A stretch of 64,000 nt of DNA. Origin: Spraguea lophii. Lineage: Eukaryota > Microsporidia > Spragueidae. A model generated the notes under the pieces. That model had not been told where the DNA came from. It saw only the letters and a program-made list of their open reading frames with translations, and did no database searches. This document shows positions 59,439-64,000 of this stretch, in pieces (within the stretch, counting starts at the first letter, position 1; every line of letters starts with the position of its first letter). The position numbers were made by a program, and so were the translations under genes. The stretch is taken from NCBI GenBank assembly GCA_001887945.1, contig LDOQ01000010.1:186001-250000 (forward strand), in the 5' to 3' direction.

Positions 59439-62204
59439 ATGATAAATAAACCAAAAGAAGGAAATATGCGAATATTTGAAAAATTAAATGTTGTTATACA
59501 TATGAAACAACAATTTAAAAACAACGTTTTTTATTTTTTAAAATACCTGTTTATTTTATCCGTGTTATTTACTTCTGTAAAATCCGATATAAAAGATGAT
59601 CTCTATGGACTTATATATCCTAATGAACATTCAAAATACATTTTAAATAATTTTATTACTCGACTTAATCACACGAGATGCATTATTGAATGCAATAGAA
59701 TAAAAAAGGCCATAAGAATCGATGGCTTTCATGAATTTATATATTTATCCAATGCAATCGGTATATTTAAAAAGATGAAAATTTTACAATGTAATAGAAT
59801 GAATTTATATAGACTTCCAAATAAAATTAAACATCTCAATAATTTAGTAACACTCGATATATCAATCAATTCATTTCTAAAAATTCCTAAAAAGATAATT
59901 TCTCTTAAAAAGTTAAAACATTTAAATATGTATAGCAATATGATTGAAGAAATACCAGGTTGGATAAGCAATATGACAGAGTTGGAAATATTTAACATCG
60001 GGAAGAATAAGTTAAAATCAATGTCTACGAAATTTTTTAATTTAAAAAATTTACAAGAAATAAATTTTAGTGAGAATTATAGTTATAATTTCAAAACATT
60101 CACTAATACACGAGATAGAATAAAACAAAATATTTATGATTTATTTAGATGTTCTAAGAGAGGAACAAATAATTTTACAACATTGAAAAAAATCAACTTT
60201 AATTCGATGAATCTTTCTGTAATACCCGATATATTCGTTGTTGAAAGTTTAGTAGAAATTGATATAAGCAATAATTATATAAAACATCTTCCCGAAAAAA
60301 TCTATCAATGCAAAAATTTAATTGAACTTAATATAGCTCATAATGGTTTGCACGAACTTAGCCCTTCCATATTGGGATGTAAGCTACTTGAAACTATTGA
60401 CGCGCAAGGTAATTTTTTCGAATGTTTTCCTGTAATACTTTTTAAACTACGAAATTTACTTACACTATCATTATCGATAGATTGGAATGTAATTAATCTA
60501 AATTTCAACAAATTAGAGATATTGGAATTAGTTGCAAACAACTTAGATGAATTGAGTATAAACTGTCTTAGACCATTACCTATAATACAATTATCAATTA
60601 CAGGATTATGTATGCAAAAAATTATTCTTCATCGTTTTGATTTTCCTGAATTAAAAACTTTGATTATAACCACTGGTATAGCGGAGATAGAAGGAAATAT
60701 TTACAAATTTGAAAAACTTGAGGCGCTTACTCTTGAAGTTAAAAATATTAATTCTGTAGAGAAAACGATTTGTAAGTTGGAAAACTTACGATATCTATAT
60801 ATTAAGGGAGAAGAAAATCATAATATAAACACACGTAATATTTTAGTAGGAATTCGAGATAGTAAGGACCTTTCATCGCTAATACTTAAAAATTGTTGTA
60901 TAGAAGATATACCACTTTCCATTTTCACGTTGAAAAATTTGACGACTCTTAATTTGTCCGATAATAAAATTTCAGAAATACCAACTGATATACAAACACT
61001 TACAAATCTTAAAGTACTGATTTTATCATCTAACAATATTTGTCAAATAAATTCGAGTATCTGTAATTATCTTGGTACCTTAACAAGTATTGATATAATT
61101 AGAAACAGTATAAAGATGTTTCCTTTGGATTTTTTTAAAAGTACGCATAAAACTGAGATTAATGCGGATATGAATAGTTTAAAAAAGGTTACTGATGGAA
61201 GAAGCATGGGATTTTTTGATCTCCCGGAAAAATACCTTTTACATGTTAATGCAGATGATCTTAGGCCTCTTAATAAGATTTCAATAAAAGAGTTGTATAA
61301 CGCTATAGAATATAAAAAGATTAAATGGGATATTCAGAAACTTTGTTCAATAAAACATCCTAAGTTAGAACAATTTAAAGAAGATTTCGAATATATAAAA
61401 GATATTTGGTATACCAAATTAGAAGTTTTGGTGTTAGATGCTGCAATTAAAAAAGCCGTTTGGGATTACATAAAAGCGATATATGGCTTATACCCAGATA
61501 ATACACATATAGAATTTTTATTGGAACGAAATTATATTGACATACTAAAAACATACGTTGAATCTATATTCAGAATATTCAATGATTCCGAAATTGATTT
61601 ATATAGTGTTAATATTGTATTTCCTCTTATCTTTGATGGAATATTTCAATGCCACGAAGGACAAAAAGAAGCTTTAAGAACAGCATATCTATATATCATG
61701 AATGAATTAGGAGAGGAAAAAGAAATCAAATCGATTATTTATAAAATTGTCTTAAATATAAAAGAAAATATTTTAAGAAAAATCACAACATCACAAAACG
61801 AAAAAGAGAATGTTCATATATTTTCATATTGGAAGAAGGAATTGAGTAATGAATTAGGTTTTTATGATAGCAATTTGTATACATCAAATATCGCATTTTC
61901 TCAGATATATAATTCAAGAGGATATATAATTTACAAATTCTTAAAAGCTATAATGGATATAAATAATGTTGTAGAAGAGATAACAAATATTATTAATCAA
62001 AAGAGAAGTACTGTTTGTTTAATTAGTGAATATCTTTTTAAAAGATGCGGACACGATTATGAGACTTACACACACTTTGTAAAATATAATAATGATATTG
62101 TATATTTAAATATTGAAATGATCAACGCAGAAGGAACTATATATCTTCTTAAAGATTTGGGTTTACTTATAGAACAAAAACAATACGAGGTAACTGATGT
62201 CTAG
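59439..62204 (+). CDS. Secreted leucine-rich-repeat protein, paralogue 2
   Basis: A 921-residue protein. The N-terminus is long; Met22 begins a clear signal peptide (MKQQFKNNVFYFLKYLFILS, then a V-K-S-D cleavage-like site), so translation may start at 59439 (ATG), Met10 or Met22. LRRs run from about residue 100 to 570 with units such as L-V-T-L-D-I-S-I-N-S-F-x-K-I-P, L-V-E-I-D-I-S-N-N-Y-I-K-H-L-P and L-T-T-L-N-L-S-D-N-K-I-S-E-I-P. The C-terminal 330 residues resemble those of the LRR protein at 24723 (M-G-F-F-D-L-P at 590, K-I-K-W-D near 627, Y-W-K-K-E-L near 797, a final E-G-x-x-Y-L-L). Paralogues of a host-interface family. No CCC block. Confidence 0.85.
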   Translation: MINKPKEGNMRIFEKLNVVIHMKQQFKNNVFYFLKYLFILSVLFTSVKSDIKDDLYGLIYPNEHSKYILNNFITRLNHTRCIIECNRIKKAIRIDGFHEFIYLSNAIGIFKKMKILQCNRMNLYRLPNKIKHLNNLVTLDISINSFLKIPKKIISLKKLKHLNMYSNMIEEIPGWISNMTELEIFNIGKNKLKSMSTKFFNLKNLQEINFSENYSYNFKTFTNTRDRIKQNIYDLFRCSKRGTNNFTTLKKINFNSMNLSVIPDIFVVESLVEIDISNNYIKHLPEKIYQCKNLIELNIAHNGLHELSPSILGCKLLETIDAQGNFFECFPVILFKLRNLLTLSLSIDWNVINLNFNKLEILELVANNLDELSINCLRPLPIIQLSITGLCMQKIILHRFDFPELKTLIITTGIAEIEGNIYKFEKLEALTLEVKNINSVEKTICKLENLRYLYIKGEENHNINTRNILVGIRDSKDLSSLILKNCCIEDIPLSIFTLKNLTTLNLSDNKISEIPTDIQTLTNLKVLILSSNNICQINSSICNYLGTLTSIDIIRNSIKMFPLDFFKSTHKTEINADMNSLKKVTDGRSMGFFDLPEKYLLHVNADDLRPLNKISIKELYNAIEYKKIKWDIQKLCSIKHPKLEQFKEDFEYIKDIWYTKLEVLVLDAAIKKAVWDYIKAIYGLYPDNTHIEFLLERNYIDILKTYVESIFRIFNDSEIDLYSVNIVFPLIFDGIFQCHEGQKEALRTAYLYIMNELGEEKEIKSIIYKIVLNIKENILRKITTSQNEKENVHIFSYWKKELSNELGFYDSNLYTSNIAFSQIYNSRGYIIYKFLKAIMDINNVVEEITNIINQKRSTVCLISEYLFKRCGHDYETYTHFVKYNNDIVYLNIEMINAEGTIYLLKDLGLLIEQKQYEVTDV

Positions 62205-63176
62205 ACATATTGTGTCCCGGGTCTTATATAGAATGTTAATGGTAAGAGGAGTATTAGCTTAATAATAAAATAACTGTTTTTTATAAAAAAATCTTAACAA
62301 AATTTATATTTCAAAAAGAAAATAATAGTAATAAAAGTTTAATTACAATTAACATCAGAGAAATTTTTAACCTTTAAACTTTAATTTTCAAATTATCTTT
62401 TGTTCAAAAATAACGTGACTGATCCATATTATAATGATCATCAGATTTAAAAAATATCCGAGATCCATAGTCTTGAATATTCAAAACATAAAATTATTAA
62501 GATGATGGAAATATAATATTCTGTGATATATGTAACCTCATTATAACACAAAAATAATAATTGACTAATTCTATGAAATATCTCAGGATAAATTATTGAA
62601 TGAATCATTATTATTCATTAGGAGAGGTTAGGAATCTTTTGAAGGGGACAAGATAACGAGTTTATCATACAGGAAATTATAGATCTCTGGATTATATATT
62701 AAAATGCGATTGATATTCAGCAAATAAAAAAGTTGAAAGACTTCAAGAATTAGATGTAATGCGCAATGCAAATCTAACCACCAAAGAACTTCTATAAATA
62801 AAAGTTTATTTTTATAAAATAAAGATTCTGAAGTAAAAATATTATACAGGGACACAGAATACTCTTTAAACATGTTTATAAATAAAATCAAATTATTTTA
62901 ATTGTTTTGTCAATATTCATTTTCTGTAAACGGATATTTTTGAGTTTATGAACATATTACTCCTTCATATATTCTCTCGTATTAATAAAATATTAGATTT
63001 TTATTTTTTTATCTGATTCTAACAATTCATATATCTGTTTTAAACAATAACATTTAAATTATATTAAAATCTTCAATCAATTGAAAATCACAATTATTTA
63101 TCTAAATGTTAATTTATTATTAATTAGTTAATCTAATTTTTAGTAGTGAATCTTCACATTTATGGTTTTAATCCTA
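62205..63176. other. Gene-free interval with SINE-like fragment J
   Basis: AT-rich; only the fragment at 62600-62822 is recognised. Confidence 0.5.
62600..62822 (+). mobile_element. SINE-like fragment J
   Basis: The segment aggagaggttaggaatctt corresponds to copy D (ataaaaaggttaggagtttc read on its strand). Downstream, tctggattatatattaaaat and the final cttctataaataaaagttta with an A-rich end at 62788-62820 match the element 3' end. Confidence 0.6.
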
Positions 63177-63639
63177 TTTTTTATTAATGAAACTTTTATT
63201 TATAAAGGTTCCTGATCGGTTAGGGCCTACCATGGTTTATGACCTTGGTTCCTCAAACACATCTAAGCTTATCCTAACTGGATTCGTTACGTATATATAT
63301 CAAATGCGTCTTACTTTATACTCTAGAACGTTGAAGTTTTGAGTATGATGCTATCACCGTTTCCCTCCCAGCTTTTCAGAAACTCCTAACCTTTTTATTA
63401 GCATAGTATTGGCTGAGTCACAGATCAATACAGAAATTGCAACTACACTAACTAAACACTATTTTAATCGAGCGATGGACGTAGTACAAGACACAGCCAA
63501 TGCGCGCTATCGAACCCCCACTCACTCAAGAATCTTTCTTTTCCTTCTTTCTTTTATTCTTTTTTGAAAACTGCTTTGGCGAGAGATTTGAACCCGTCAG
63601 ATTTGGGATGGTTCCACAACCGCTGGCGTAAGTGGGCAT
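63177..63639 (-). mobile_element. SINE-like copy D, full length
   Basis: Read on the minus strand: head tgcccacttacgccagcgg with a B box gggttcaaatctc (plus 63583-63595), an A/G-rich joint, a ttgagtgagtgggggttcga block, then ctgtgactcagccaatacta (plus 63410-63430), an agtataaagtaaga block, aaccatggtaggccctaacc and the end tataaataaaagtttcatta with an A-run (plus T-run 63177-63182). It is the closest full-length relative of copy A in this window. Confidence 0.85.
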
Positions 63640-63876
63640 TATAACATTAATATTCAATACTAATACTTCCTACGAAATCACTCAAACATGGTTTAATCTA
63701 TTAATCAGTAAAAATACGTAATATAATGCTATCATCATTTCTTTTATGTTCCGAAGAATTGAAACTCATGAAATCGGAATAGATTAAAATTTCGTGCCAT
63801 TACACCTTCAGCTCTCGATTTTATTTCATTTCAATACATTTTTTCTCTCAAATAAAAACAAAAACATATGGCCCTT

Positions 63877-64000
63877 ATGGAAAACCTTGAAGAAAAATAC
63901 CCTGCACTCAGACAAGCAAGATTATGTTTTACACAAAAAAATTATGCATTTGCCTCTGAATTTTATTCTGAACTTTTATCAACGATGGAAAAAAATGAAT
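63877..64000 (+). CDS. Partial protein with helical, possibly TPR-like, N-terminus
   Basis: The frame runs to the window edge; 41 residues are visible, beginning MENLEEKYPALRQARLCFTQ. The pattern A-R-L-C-F-x-Q-K-N-Y-A-F-A-S-E-F-Y-S-E-L-L resembles a TPR-type helix pair; a histone-chaperone NASP/Hif1-like protein is one possibility but cannot be judged from so little. The CCC block at 63872-63874 (GCCCTTATG) favours this ATG over the in-frame ATG at 63868. Confidence 0.75.
   Translation, partial: MENLEEKYPALRQARLCFTQKNYAFASEFYSELLSTMEKNE

Overview
The window looks like microsporidian nuclear DNA. It is extremely AT-rich, the genes are intronless and mostly short, and the repertoire is that of a reduced parasitic fungus relative. 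Translation and mRNA: uL10, PheRS beta, CBP20, an FCP1-type phosphatase. Secretion: Sec62, a p24 protein, a possible tethering subunit. Lipid, sugar and transport: base-exchange phosphatidylserine synthase, glucose-6-phosphate isomerase, an Atm1-like ABC half-transporter and an ABCG half-transporter. Lineage genes: an MscS-like mini-channel, a decayed chitin-deacetylase-like protein, a ricin-B-like secreted protein and two secreted LRR proteins. Many conserved genes carry a CCC or CCCC block a few bases before the ATG, as reported for microsporidian start sites. The genus cannot be named from sequence alone; long intergenic stretches and transposon relics point to an expanded, AT-rich genome.

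Layout. 1-3.2 kb: partial gene, chitin-deacetylase-like, MscS-like, Sec62, possible Med27. 4.3-14 kb: an unknown secreted protein, a small membrane protein and a 1602-residue helical protein. 14.3-18.9 kb: GPI, a tiny membrane protein, PheRS beta. 19-29.1 kb: accessory region with the ricin-B-like gene, an LRR gene, two decayed Merlin/IS1016-like transposases and several SINE-like copies. 29.6-46.5 kb: tether-like protein, membrane kinase, FCP1-like phosphatase, uL10, p24, CBP20, Atm1-like transporter, phosphatidylserine synthase. 48.6-58.2 kb: ABCG transporter, two small genes, a Pro/Glu-rich anchored protein, a cullin and tRNA-Asp. 59.4-64 kb: second LRR gene, a SINE-like copy and the start of another gene.

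The main unexpected item is a dispersed family of about 490 bp (12 probable copies or fragments, both orientations). Its 5' end resembles a tRNA gene (A and B boxes), its body is unique, and it ends in a conserved ATAAATAAAAGTTT block plus an A-run. This is the architecture of a tRNA-derived SINE. Other structural signals are inverted repeats in upstream regions (a 46-bp hairpin before uL10; 14-bp perfect inverted repeats in two divergent intergenic regions), a uL10 lacking its acidic stalk tail, a very short MscS, and a shared C-terminal domain in the two LRR proteins.
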